From NCBI GenBank assembly GCA_029962745.1, contig CM057161.1:13213449-13277448 (forward strand): DNA of 64,000 nt, given 5' to 3'. A program made the position numbers and the translations under genes. The stretch comes from Echinometra lucunter. Its lineage: Eukaryota > Echinodermata > Echinoidea > Camarodonta > Echinometridae. Under the pieces are notes generated by a model, which worked only from the letters and a program-made list of their open reading frames with translations, had not been told where the DNA came from and searched no databases. Positions 23,867 through 34,650 of the stretch are shown piece by piece (within the stretch, counting starts at the first letter, position 1; the number at the start of each line of letters is the position of its first letter).

Positions 23867-24056
23867 AATAATATTTCATAGAAAAAAGAATGAGAAAGTT
23901 GCAATGCCCCGACCGGAATTTGAACCCGGGATTTGCCTTGACGGGAGCCCGGATAGCTCAGTTTGTAGAGCACTGGTCATGCAAGCCAGGGTCCCGGGTT
24001 CAAATCCCGGTCGGGGCATTGCAATTTTCTCACATTCTGTTTCTATGAAATATTAT
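23867..24056. mobile_element. Fold-back element containing a tRNA-Lys-like sequence
   Basis: The left arm 23867-23931 is the reverse complement of the right arm 23992-24056 over about 65 bp with few mismatches. The outer ends are AATAATATTTCATAGAAA and its complement. The arms include a T-arm/acceptor segment (GGTTCAAATCC, TCGGGGC), and the ~60-bp loop holds the rest of a tRNA-like sequence. Two tRNA-derived tails therefore face each other. Confidence 0.75.
23947..24018 (+). tRNA. tRNA-Lys-derived cloverleaf, probably pseudo-tRNA or SINE head
   Basis: Reads as a 72-nt cloverleaf: acceptor GCCCGGA/TCGGGGC with one G-G mismatch, D arm GCTC/GAGC, anticodon stem CTGGT/GCCAG, T stem CCGGG/CCCGG, discriminator A. 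A and B boxes (TAGCTCAGTTTG, GGTTCAAATCC) are good. The framework GCCCGGATAGCTCAGT resembles animal tRNA-Lys, but the 7-nt loop CATGCAA would give anticodon TGC and lacks U33. With its inverted partner this argues for a retroposed derivative rather than a working tRNA. Confidence 0.45.
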
Positions 24057-24125
24057 ATTAGTATTACTTCTCTATTAGTATTACTTCTCTATTAGTATTA
24101 CTTCTCTATTAGTATTACTACTCTG

Positions 24126-25238
24126 TTGTGACTTCTCGACAGTCGACATGAAGGATTAGGTGATTATGTTTGGTTCACTTAATAGAACAATAAATCTAAC
24201 CTAACGCTCTTGTCAATGGAGATACACGTGTACAATGGATTGGTATCTTGCTGACAAGATTATTATAATGATGTTTGTGATGAAGGAGTTGTCAGAGGTG
24301 AAGAGAATATGGATTGCACTGATTAAAAGCTGATCAAGAGGACTGGTAATGGCGTAGGCATAGCGGGGGCGGTGGGGGGGGGGGGGGGAGCAAACGGTCA
24401 TGTTCATCTGCTCACCCCGTGAAAAAACCTTCCACGGAACTGCATGAAGTACTAGGCCTTAAAGGGGAATGAAATTCTGATCTGCATGGGGAAAATCAAT
24501 TTTGATATAAAACGAGAGAATAGAGAGAAGCAATAATAAAAAAGTTCCATCCTAAATCGGTTATGAAATGAGAAAGGTTTGAAAGTTTGAAAAGTTCCCC
24601 AATTTACTTTTTATGGCGATCCTCATTTCGGAGATGTCGCTTCAAAATGTCTGGTTTTGAAGGACAACTCTCAGTATGTTTTGTACACAAAATTTCATAT
24701 TTTCTCCGTTATCTCTGGAGATCTTGTCTCTTTGTGAACTCAACATAATTTTGTGTCAAATACGTTTTCTCATGATCTTGAGCTAAGATAATATTATATT
24801 TCCCCAGGGTTTCATTCTCCTTTAATCTTTCCCTATCCCTGCCCCTTTCCCTGTGAAGGGCAACTCTTGCCCTACCAGTGTGTACTGCAACTGCAAAATA
24901 TGCTTATCATTAAGTTTTCCTGAAGTTGGTACAGCGTACTACAGCCCACGTTAACGACAACGCGCTAGACCCACGAGTGCTACAGGTTGTGGTCTCGTGG
25001 ACCTTTTTGAGAGTAACTATGGTTCAGGAGACCGACAGCCTACGGTCTCCTTTTTAATTCCTCGTGTATTGTCGTTCTTGTGTCAGTCTGTTGGGGTATT
25101 CCTTTCTGGATCGTATATCAATATTTAATCAGCATCTTAACAAGCTAATGAACACTAGCTGGAATTCACATTCACATTCACATTCAAAGAAAATCACAAT
25201 CCACATGCACTCATCAATGTGAGCACGTGTTCTTGTGC
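24126..25238. other. Non-coding DNA
   Basis: I see no gene. A poly-G run lies at 24373-24389 and the rest is unremarkable. Confidence 0.5.
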
Positions 25239-25269
25239 ATGACACGCGATCGCGAAGACCGCGTGTCAT
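25239..25269 (+). other. Perfect 10-bp stem-loop followed by a T run
   Basis: ATGACACGCG and CGCGTGTCAT are exact complements around an 11-nt loop, followed by T7. In bacteria this would be a terminator; here no transcript is associated with it, so a function is not claimed. Confidence 0.6.
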
Positions 25270-25653
25270 TTTTTTCTCTCATTTTTTTTTTCTCACTCGT
25301 TTTTCCAGTCTCTTAAATCTTGTACCAAGATCTAAGTACCAGATCTAAGCAATGTACATCTGGTTCGATTCATGGAACCACATTCTTTATCGCTGACTAA
25401 TTACTGAGGTACAACACTTATTATGGAGGATCTTGACTTAATACCAATTACTGTGTGGCTTTTACCCAACTTTTCTTTTTTGTTAAAGTTTATTTCGAGA
25501 GAAGCATAGATGTATATATTTTCTGAAGTACCCTACTCATACCGAGGAGGTAATTATCATTTACTTAAACTGACTTTCCATATCATCACTGATTATGAAA
25601 ACAATGACGTCATGAAAAATCAAGTCATACAAATTGGGGGGGGGGGGGGTAAT

Positions 25654-27425
25654 CAGGGGCGTCGGAGTGTCTTTCAAAGTGGCTTGGGAGCACCAATGAG
25701 AATGGCACTTGTTCGAAAAAGGGGGCACTTATACAGGCGATTAACAATGAAGGAAAATACCCTTTTGAGGATCATTTTAGACATATAATTTCTGTCTGTA
25801 CATGATAATTACTACTTTGCTGTTGAACTACTGCTCTGATTATTCATTTGCGAGCGAGCGGAGCTAGGTATTTCCATTATTTACAGTGACTTGTTGATAT
25901 GAAAGCTACCGCAAACTCATTTTAGGGCACTTCCATATTGTTAGTTTCATCTATTTAACTTGTTCCAAGTTAAATTTTTTCAGTGCATACAACGTGATTG
26001 TGTTGTCTCATCGCAACGGATCATATTTCATCAGGGAAATGGTTTTAAACTAAGAATGGATAAGCTTTTATGTTCACCGTACACTTGATGTGTCGTGCGT
26101 CGCGGTGCGTGAGAAAAGTGCCGCTGTCTCACACTGCACAATGGTTATCAGTAACAAGGGAATTATGAAGCCTCTCAGCCACTGACGTCCTGATGCGGGG
26201 GGGGGGGTGGGGGCTTGGGGGCAGTTGTTCCCTTGATCCAATAAATTCACACGTGGTTTACTTCCAAAATGTTGCAGAAATGACATGAATTTCTGGGGGG
26301 GGGGGGTCCTCACTTTTTTTAAATGCTTATAATGCGTTTGTTGTAAATGACATTACCCTCCCCCTTAAAAACAAAACAAAACCAAAAAAAAAAAAAAAAA
26401 AAAAAAACAGTCATTATGCCACTTGGTGGTGATGCAGATCTTTTCTGCCCTCCCCCCCCCCCAAGATTTTTCTCATTACGCCACTGCTGTCAGACTTTTT
26501 TATTCTTTGGAGCTAGGTGTAAAATTCAAATTCAAATTCAAATATGGCCCTTTGCACACTTTGGGATACTTACCAGAGGTGAAAATGGATATTCAGTGGG
26601 AGGGGGGGGGGGGGAATATGGCACAAGAAAGAAAAGAGGCGCTAATCAGACGTAAAGAGAAACATGTATCAGATTCGAAGGGGCACTTATCAAGAGGAGA
26701 ACCTGCTCTAGTTGATACGAAAAGGGGCACTATTAAAGGGGCACTGAATCATAATCAAACGGGACACTCATCAGAAGTGAAAAAGGGCACTTGTCAGATT
26801 TGAAGGGGCACTTATCGTACTATAAAGGAAAAGGGGCATTTATCAGAAATCAAATGGGCATGCATCATAATACATGGATACTTGCCCGAGTTGAAAGTGA
26901 CACATAACAGAAAACAAAAGCGACACTTCTGGAAAAATGGGATTAACTAGAAAGGAATAAGTAATGACCATGGGGCATGTATCAGATATCAAGGGGGCAC
27001 CACATAACTTAGTCGAAAAGGGCACTTTTCGGAGGTAAAAAGAGGCACTCAGCAGATGGGAAATTGTGTTAAAACGAAAAATAAGCCGTCAAAACGGGAA
27101 CTTATCGCATTCAAAAGGGGCATTCATTTGAAGTTTCAAAAGACGCTTTTCTCAGAAGGGAGAGGGCGATATTTAAAAGGGACGGGGACACTAATCAGGA
27201 GGAGAAAGGGGACACTCCGAGGCTTTAAGAAAGACCAATTTTCTTATAAAATGTACTTATTTTAGGGCACGTTTTAAAAAAGAAACTTACACCTAAGAAG
27301 AAGAAGAAGGGGCACTGAACAGGATAATATTTTCATGGGTATAAAGGGACATTAGTTTGGTCCTTGGAAAATTGGGGGAGGGGCATTGTCCTGCGGGGAG
27401 GGGGGGGGGGGGAGGCACCGCCCTG
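25654..27425 (+). repeat. Degenerate GGGGCACTTATCAGA minisatellite within a possible hAT-like element
   Basis: From about 25700, and densely from 26560 to 27330, the theme AAAGGGGCACTTATCAGA recurs every 20-45 bp with strong drift. The left border CAGGGGCGTCGG and right border CACCGCCCTG look like hAT-type inverted ends, so the region may be one element. It also contains poly-A and poly-G/C runs and apparently nested insertions at 25790-26340. Borders are tentative. Confidence 0.45.
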
Positions 27426-27896
27426 ATAATAATGATAATAAGAGTAACTTGTGAATTTTTATCGTAATATAATCAAATAGATCGAGATTGCATGCAGAGG
27501 CAGACTGAATTTTCAAGAATACAGGCACAATGTAATGAAACTTTTGAAAGTTTGAAAAAAATGGAAATGTCATTTATGTACTTGAGCAGATAGCGTGTTT
27601 CCGGTCACTCATGTTAATCCATTAACTACAGTATTATCAACCCAGGAGATTGCGATAGGAAATGGTTAGGAGACACGACAATCAAGTTTTCAACAATATT
27701 GGTTTAACCAAACCGACCTTAAGTTTAAAGATATCCCTTTTCACACACTGTATAGTTTGCATTGCCTCTTTTCCTTTAAGCCATTGTGAGAAACAGTTCC
27801 GTGCTATATAATTCTTTAGTAAATTAATTGCACTTCTGCATGCAAGAGTCTACTGAGTACTGAGAGCGGTCTAATGTTATTATTATAATTAATGAC

Positions 27897-28173
27897 TTTG
27901 GCGTAGCTACAGGGTAGGCCTACATAGTTTCACGTGCTCCCTCAATCGATTGGCGAGAAAATGAGGGAGGGGGCGATAAGAAAGTCTTTGCGAGACAAAG
28001 GAGATATAAGAAAGGGGTGGAAAAGGGAAAATTTAAAGGAAGATATCTCTTATAGCATTTTCCCTGTTCGACGGCATGTTGATGCGTCTTTCATCTATTG
28101 AGTACAGACCCCACCCCTTTCCTGTCCTTCATCATGCCAGTGCCCTTTAAATATCCCAACCCACGCTACGCCA
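27897..28173. mobile_element. MITE-like element, TTGGCGTAGC inverted ends
   Basis: Left end TTTGGCGTAGCTACAGGG, right end CCCACGCTACGCCAATGG, in inverted relation. About 277 bp, no coding potential. Confidence 0.5.
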
Positions 28174-28416
28174 ATGGTAAGTAAATCTCTGCAGATAATA
28201 GTAATAGTCATCATTCAACAAAAGTGTTAAATTGCTGGGGTGTCATGCACTCTGCAGAGTCGGATTGCGGTTTTAGAAGGATGCTAGTTCCATCGTGATA
28301 TTGGTAATGGTTGCTTCTTGAAGGCCTACAGTAAATAGCGCTCTTGTCCGCCATGCTTGTCATGATAGAATTAAGAGCTGTCAAAATAATACAACGCACT
28401 AGTCTTTGTCATATAT

Positions 28417-28549
28417 TAGGTGCCCATTAACCTGGGTAAAGAGGTACATTTGGTTGTTTGCCAAAGGACGGAAGAGCAGGAATGTGAGTCGAACCCTCAA
28501 CCTCTTTATTGAAAATGAAGTGAACGAACCACTATACCCAGACACCTCC
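28417..28549 (-). mobile_element. tRNA-derived SINE
   Basis: On the minus strand: head GGTGTCTGGGTATAGTGG, B-box-like GAGGGTTCGACTCACA, then CCTTTGGCAAACAACC and ACCCAGGTTAATGGGCACCT. It is related to the SINE at 22511 and truncated at the 3' side. Confidence 0.65.
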
Positions 28550-28849
28550 ACCTGCAAATATACAGAGGGGCGCACACCTACTGTGCCCCCCCCCCCCCTC
28601 GAACTTCCGCCCTTCCTCCGGATACGCCACGGCGACGTAGCCAGGACTTGTCAAAACACAGAAGAAACACAGAAAAACATCTCATTTTGAAAGTAAACAC
28701 AATTTGTTAACTCGATGGTCAAGGCCGTGAACGGTCACTGTTAATAGACTTTATAACTGTTTTCAGTTCCAGATTGTAAATGGATTTTTAATTAAGGGAA
28801 ATATAATTATTGCTTTACGACAATGGCAACTATTTCTGCACGCAGGCTC

Positions 28850-29415
28850 GTTTGGTGCATTTGTCAGCGAAACGCCCCCAATTTATCTACCCCCAGTGGC
28901 TTGCTGCACTCTTTAAAAGGATGGAGGAAGGACTACATTTTCAGAATGTAAGAAAAACTTTGAACATGATAGATCCAGCATTATACATGCTCAATTCCAA
29001 TCTTTATAGTGTTGGATCTAGCATGTTCATAGTGTTAGTCTATCATTTTGAAAGTGTAGTTACTCCTCCACGTTTTTAAATGGTGATTCAACATTTTAGT
29101 TTTTAGAGTGTGGATAAGCCTGAAGGCGTATAGTTCGGTAATTGTAACAAGTATATTTTGTTGATGAGCCTTGTATCACGGAACGCCCCAGTGGCTTGCT
29201 GGATTAACCTGAAAGGGTAGTTCAGTTGTAACTAGTATTTCCACCGTGCCTGTCACCTATGGTAGTGTATATGTTGATGAGCCATCTACCCCAGTGGCTT
29301 GCTGGATAAACCTACATAGATAACTGAAAATGTAGCTCGGTTGTAACTAGTATTTTCATCTTATACGGCTTGCCTGTGGTATGGTAAATGTTGATGAACC
29401 TTGTATTGAAGTGAA
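28850..29415 (+). repeat. Tandem ~100-bp repeats with an internal hairpin
   Basis: CCCCAGTGGCTTGCTG starts units at 28891, 29186 and 29289. Shared downstream words are GTAGNTCNGTTGTAACTAGT and GTTGATGARCC. The first interval is about three unit lengths and contains an inverted repeat (28962-28980 with 29010-29028, arm GAACATGATAGATCCAGCA, imperfect). Confidence 0.6.
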
Positions 29416-29441
29416 GTGGAACAGATTTCATATTAACGATC

Positions 29442-29680
29442 GAGGAGGCGTGATGACTCAGTTGTCGAGCTGTGGTCTCTTAACCATGCTGTCAGGGGTT
29501 CTCAACCAAGACGATACGCTCGTGCCTGCTAGAAGGGCACTGATCCTCTGTTAGGGATTTTGTCGGATAAGGCTAGAAGCTGTAGGTCCCCTGTTTGATC
29601 ATCTACACCTCCACGCATATGCTTTTGTATCTGTCACACTGAGTCAGGTAAAATGTATCAAAGAATAAATCATTTTTGCA
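29442..29680 (+). mobile_element. tRNA-derived SINE, degenerate
   Basis: The head GGAGGCGTGATGACTCAGTT and GGGGTTCTCAACC are tRNA-like. The later part carries GCTGTAGGTCCCCTG, similar to the SINE tails at 1222 and 3530. The A-rich end lies near 29670. Confidence 0.5.
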
Positions 29681-30839
29681 GCATGCTACATCTTCTTTGT
29701 TACTGTTATATTATGATTATTTTTTTGTTTGTTTGGCGGACAATCAAGATCAGCTATTTTGCCGAAACTATTCATTGAAACGTTTTTAAAAACTGTTTTC
29801 TTCGTATTGAAATACTTTGCATGTTTCATTTCAATAAGAGTCGTGAATTTCGAAGTTAAAGAAAAAAAGAAGTCATGATATTCATGGCGAAATTAGAAAT
29901 ATCGCCCCGTCCTCGACCAAAAGGGCACTTCACTCGTTTCCCACCTCCTCACCAAGCCACTAGTCCTCAAAGCTCAATGTTCAAGGTCCATAAACTCATC
30001 ACAAGTACTATCATGAATTTTACTAAATGTGCGTATAGTTTCACTTCATGTTATCTTGTAGACCCAGTGGCATCATAAAATTTGCAGCTTCACTTAATTA
30101 AAAACTGCATGGATCCAAATGATAATTGTTTTAGTTATTTACAGACGCTTATTTCAATTACATAGCCATTACAGAATCCGAAAAATACGATCAGGCTGAT
30201 GTTTATGTTTGTCTGAAGACATGCAAGCTGTGTAGCATAATAATCAATATTATTATTCCTGTGTCCTCTCGTTATCACAGGGAAAGTTTTATACTGCTTC
30301 TCTGGTGTATAGACAAAATAAATTATATATATGCTTCAGCATTTTTGAAGTTAACTTAGCGTATGGATGTAGTCTGGTTGAATGGTTTTCTGCTTTTCTT
30401 TACAAATGAAAGTAAATGATGAAGTCCGTGCTCAGAAATTTTGCTGCGGCAATCACAATTGTTCATAGTTTTATTTCGTCAGAGATGGGCTTAAAGCCTG
30501 CATGCAGTCGGGTTTTAGACTAGATTGGGGTTTATGGTTATGGTTATATAGGGATAGAGGAGGAGGTACTAGTATTGAATGGATTGATCAGGTTTATTAG
30601 AAATCAAAACAAAGCAGCCATTAAGGCTGATAATGTTTGCTTTACAAAGTAATGAAATCAACATTAAAAAGGAAACGAAGAAAATTGAGCGTAATATAAA
30701 TTCAGACATAGGGCCTAAATATACATGTAGTAATGAACAAAGTTATGAAATTCGCAAAATTGATTGTAGGCAATTGTTTGTATATAAAAAGCGCGTGAGA
30801 AAAAAAAAATGTAAAAAGGTTTTTTTTTTCCTTTTTTGA
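29681..30839. other. Non-coding AT-rich DNA
   Basis: I recognise no gene or element. Confidence 0.5.
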
Positions 30840-31016
30840 ACAACACATACACACGTTGGTATCGATATGCATACAGCATCATTTTATTTGATAGACGATA
30901 AAACAGCAATGTAGAGGAAATGCCTTGCTCAAGGGCATAAGTGCTGTGCCGGGGATCGAATCCCGGACCTTCGCGTCTCCAGTCAAGCGCCTTAAACCAC
31001 TTGACTACGGCACCTC
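30840..31016 (-). mobile_element. tRNA-derived SINE, apparently full length
   Basis: On the minus strand: GAGGTGCCGTAGTCAAGTGG head, long variable-arm-like region, B-box GGGATTCGATCCCCGG, GCCCTTGAGCAAGGCATTTC, and a tail with ACCAACGTGTGTATGTGTTG. The copy at 62657-62851 shares head, body and tail. The head looks Leu/Ser-like, which is an inference. Confidence 0.75.
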
Positions 31017-31225
31017 TTTTTGGTGCCCAGTTCGGTTACTCTAGAATTTTGACGAGGAGCTACTGACACAGGAGCATTATGTCGCAAAGTCATAAAAGAA
31101 CATAGATAGACATGTACTTATGAAAAAAAGTATTAGACCGTGTCCATGCTCATTGCTTTCACACAGGGCAGTTATGGAACATTGAGAACGACCAATATTT
31201 ATTGGGAGAGGGCTGGCAGAGGGGC

Positions 31226-31259
<34 letters not shown>

Positions 31260-31276
31260 GGGGGGGGGGGGGGGGG
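31226..31276 (+). repeat. (GA)n and poly-G
   Basis: AG dinucleotide run followed by 18 G. Confidence 0.9.
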
Positions 31277-31594
31277 AGTTCGGCTTAGGCTTATTTGTCG
31301 CCGTTGCATGGGAAATATAGAGAAGTGAATACAATGCAATATAATTTTGTTTGGCACACAATAAACCTGTATTATTTTTAATGCATAATCTAGGGGACGG
31401 GGATAGCTTGTTGGGAACGGCTCTATCTCTATGCCAATCTGATATGTTTTCTTTTAAGGATATTATTTCTTCAGTTTCCTTTTTAATAATCATAAAAATC
31501 ATATATATACATTATAAAGATTTGCTTAACTTCACTGTTTTTTTAATCCCGTGTATATGGAGTTTCTTTCCCATGCATGCACACCCCCCCCCCA

Positions 31595-31609
31595 TCTCTC
31601 TCAATCTCA

Positions 31610-31678
<69 letters not shown>

Positions 31679-31680
31679 AT
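31595..31680 (+). repeat. (CT)n microsatellite
   Basis: Mostly pure CT with three T insertions. Confidence 0.9.
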
Positions 31681-32232
31681 AATGATTGTCCCACGCTGGA
31701 AATGATGTACCCAGCTCTCTATATCTAGAATGTTCATCCTAATTTTTTGTTGACATGAGTGCTTGTCAAGCACACAAAAAGTGCACAAACCCTATCCTTA
31801 TGTTTTTAGGTCAATTGCGGCTCTCGTCTTCCTCCAGATTTTTCCGGAGCTCTTGATATTATATCCTATAGGGCACACACGAGTAATTCAGGCTCCCATA
31901 GAAACACTTCAAAAATCACATTTAAATAACCGCTCGATGAAAATCGTTTTAATTCACAGAGTCCATGCAAAATCCATAGAACTTTGAAATTAAAGGCTTT
32001 ATTAATTGGGCACTTCTTCTGCTCAAACAAAAACTGTGAAGGCTTAAACGAAGCTAACGTCGAATCGCGACTTCTCACAGCTAAGAACAGTGGAAATGCA
32101 CTGCGGATCAAATAATTCCTATAAAATACACCGAAGTGTCCAAGCTTAAGCATAGTGGTCAGATATGAAAGAATATGACTTCCCCAAACTATTTCAGCTG
32201 TAAACAATAACAGCTGACAATTACTCATTTTC

Positions 32233-33318
32233 ATGCCTCCGCCCACCGTAGGTGGTTGCCGGAGGCATTATGTTTTCGGGTTGTCCGTCCGTCCGTCCGT
32301 ATGTCTGTCCGTCTGTCCGTCCGTCCGTCCCGTTTTCGTTCTCGCGATAACTTAAGAACCGTTAAACGGATCAACTTCAAACTTGGCTTGTGTATGCATA
32401 TGGGAGGGACAATGATCTGATTAGATTTTAGAGTCTCAAGATCAAAGGTCAATGGTCAAGGTCATAGAAGTAATTATACACATAAAAATGGCTCGTACTC
32501 GCCATTACTTCAGAACCATTTGACCACAGAAATAGAAGACGTCTTCTATTTCTGTGCATTTGACAGATTGGCTTCAAACTTGGCTCATGTATGCACATGG
32601 AAGGGACAATGATTTGATTAGATTTTGGGGTCACAAGGTCAAAGGTCAAAGGTCATAGAGGTCATTATGTACGTAGATATGGTTCGTTTTCACCATAACT
32701 CAACAACCATTTGACCGATCAACCTCAAACTTAGCACATGTATGCATATGGGAGGGACAATGATCTGGTTAGATTTTGGGGTCTCAAGGTCAAAGGTCAA
32801 AGGTCATAGAGGTCATTATGTATATAGAAATGGTTCGTTCTCGCGATAACTCAACAGCCATTTAATGAATCAACTTCAAACTTGATTCATGTATGCATAT
32901 GGGAGGGAAAATGATCTAATTAGATTTTGGGGTCTCAAGGTCAAAGGTCGAAGGTCATAGAGGTCATTATATACATAGAAATGGTCCGTTCTCGCGATAA
33001 CTCAACCATTTAACAGCTTCATACTTGGCACATGTATGCATATGGGAGGGACAATGATGTGATGAGATTTTTGGGTCAAGGTTAAAGTTCAAAGGTTATA
33101 GAGGTCATTATATACATGAAAATTGCTTGTTCTTGCGATAACTTAACAACCATTTGATGGATCAACTTCAAACTTGATTCATGTATGCATATGGGAGGGA
33201 CAATGATCTAATTAGATTTTGGGGTCACTAGGTCAAAGATGTCATTTTATACATGAAAATAAAAAAAAAATCAACATGAATGTGCTATATATTTCCGATC
33301 TGGTGATGGCGGAGGCAT
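32233..33318 (+). mobile_element. GCCTCCGCC-ended element made of ~120-bp AGGTCA tandem units
   Basis: Starts ATGCCTCCGCCCACCGTAGG and ends GATGGCGGAGGCAT, short inverted termini. A CCGT-rich block (32280-32330) is followed by about seven units that each carry TCTCGCGATAACTYAACAAC, ATCAACTTCAAACTTG, ATGTATGCATATGGGAGGGA, CAATGATCTGATTAGATTTT and AGGTCAAAGGTCAAAGGTCA. It is non-coding. The 23386 fragment and 2740-3265 array are relatives. Confidence 0.75.
32525..32556. mobile_element. 32-bp perfect palindrome with 8-bp direct repeats, locus B
   Basis: Identical to 7284-7315. It interrupts one AGGTCA-array unit: CATTTGAC precedes it (32517-32524) and CATTTGAC follows (32557-32564). Neighbouring units read straight through (CCATTTGACCGATC), so the uninterrupted ancestor is visible in the same array. 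Insertion with an 8-bp target duplication is the simplest reading. Confidence 0.85.
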
Positions 33319-33975
33319 AAATGGTCGAGGATTCATCTAGTTATATGACTATTTTTCATCAGCTACCATTACATCATTTTACATATTCAAGTCGTTCGTA
33401 AATTCATTCGTAACTTTGCCGACAGCTTTATGAAACACCCCCTGGTCAACCCCCCCCCCCAAAAAAAAAAAAAATCATGGATACAACATTGATAATTACA
33501 TACGTTGTTGCCATAACAAAATGCTGATTGATTTTATTGGCCGTAATGTCATTTAGTGATGAAAATATTGAAGATTTAAAAAAAAAAATGAAAAATCTAT
33601 ACTACCCATTTTCTCGCCATCCATTGTATGTCAAAATTGCTTCGAAACTGCAATATTTTTTTCTCCTATTTTTAGCACGGTAGACAATATCCGTTTTGAT
33701 TCATACTTTCACATATCGATAATGATATATCTAACATTAATTTTATGCATGCATTTACTTAGATATGATAACAAAAAACAAACATTACTCAATGTTGCCA
33801 GTTCACTTTGATTGATTTCATTCATGGCTTGTTTGTTCGTGATTGGTTAATGTATAGATGATAGATGTATAGGGTAGTAGAATTAAATACAGTATTAAAT
33901 AGGGTGTAAAAAACAGTATTAAATAGGGTGTATATATATATATGTACACCCTAGAGAGATAGACAGCCTAGAGAG

Positions 33976-33980
33976 AGAGG

Positions 33981-34011
<31 letters not shown>

Positions 34012-34165
34012 GAGGACCTACACAAGTATGATCACAGCTTAGTCCAAAGGGCCTACATGATACCAGAGACATGCGGAGAGAGAGAGGGAGAGAGAGAGAC
34101 AGACAGAGATAGACAGACAGAGACAGAGAGACACAGAGAGACACAGAGAGACAGAGACAGAGACA
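33976..34165 (+). repeat. GA and ACAG simple repeats
   Basis: GAGAGA runs at 33972-34010 and 34075-34100, then CAGACAGAGA/CACAGAGAGA runs to 34165. Confidence 0.85.
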
Positions 34166-34261
34166 GACAGAAGGGGTGGGATGGACGGGCAGTTATAGGG
34201 AGAGAGGGGAAAATATATTTGACGTCTTTGGGCCTGAGTAAAAATGTGTCTTAAATTCAAC

Positions 34262-34424
34262 CAGGGTTCCGTAACACAAAGATTTGCAATTAATCGCAAA
34301 GTTGTAACAGCCTGTCAAGACCATTGTTTCATGCACATCTCGTTCAAAAAGGTGACCCCGGACCAATCAGAATGTTTATTTTAAATTTGCGATTGATTGC
34401 AAACCTTTGTGTTACGGGCCCCTT
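34262..34424. mobile_element. MITE, ~38-bp terminal inverted repeats
   Basis: Left end AGGGTTCCGTAACACAAAGA, right end TTTGTGTTACGGGCCCCTT. The complementarity continues inward through TTTGCAATTAATCGCAAA. About 163 bp with an ACCAATCAG segment inside. Confidence 0.75.
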
Positions 34425-34593
34425 GCAGGATGACCTACTTTACTCAGAAACTTGTTTAAAAAATAGTAAAGATGGCTTCTCACGGTTTGAAATACTGAAA
34501 ACAGTATGAAAACCAGGCGAGGCATTTACTTGCAATCGTAAATTCTGCCACCAATTCAGATCATAAATGATTTAAATTCTCCATTGCCAGTGG

Positions 34594-34650
34594 AGGTGCC
34601 GTGATGCTAGCACCAGATGGTAGAGTTTGATTGCCTGCATGATCTTTCAA
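34594..34650 (+). mobile_element. SINE head fragment
   Basis: GGAGGTGCCGTGATGCTAGC and following bases match tRNA-like heads in this window. The B box is degraded and the body absent. Confidence 0.4.

Larger units (their letters stand above)
23788..24125 (+). repeat. ATTAGTATTACTTCTCT minisatellite interrupted by a fold-back
   Basis: Units of about 17 bp (ATTAGTATTACTTCTCT) occur in the same orientation on both sides: 23788-23840 (about 3, degenerate) and 24056-24125 (4). The fold-back element lies between them. Confidence 0.8.

Noticed and set aside
23947..24018. Functional tRNA-Ala(TGC)
   Set aside because: The body is Lys-like, U33 is missing, the acceptor has a mismatch, and an inverted partial copy lies beside it.
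25239..25276. Rho-independent terminator
   Set aside because: Bacterial-type structure in a eukaryotic genome; reported only as a stem-loop.
31866..32246. 126-residue minus-strand open frame
   Set aside because: No similarity that I recognise, and it runs into the terminal repeat at 32233.
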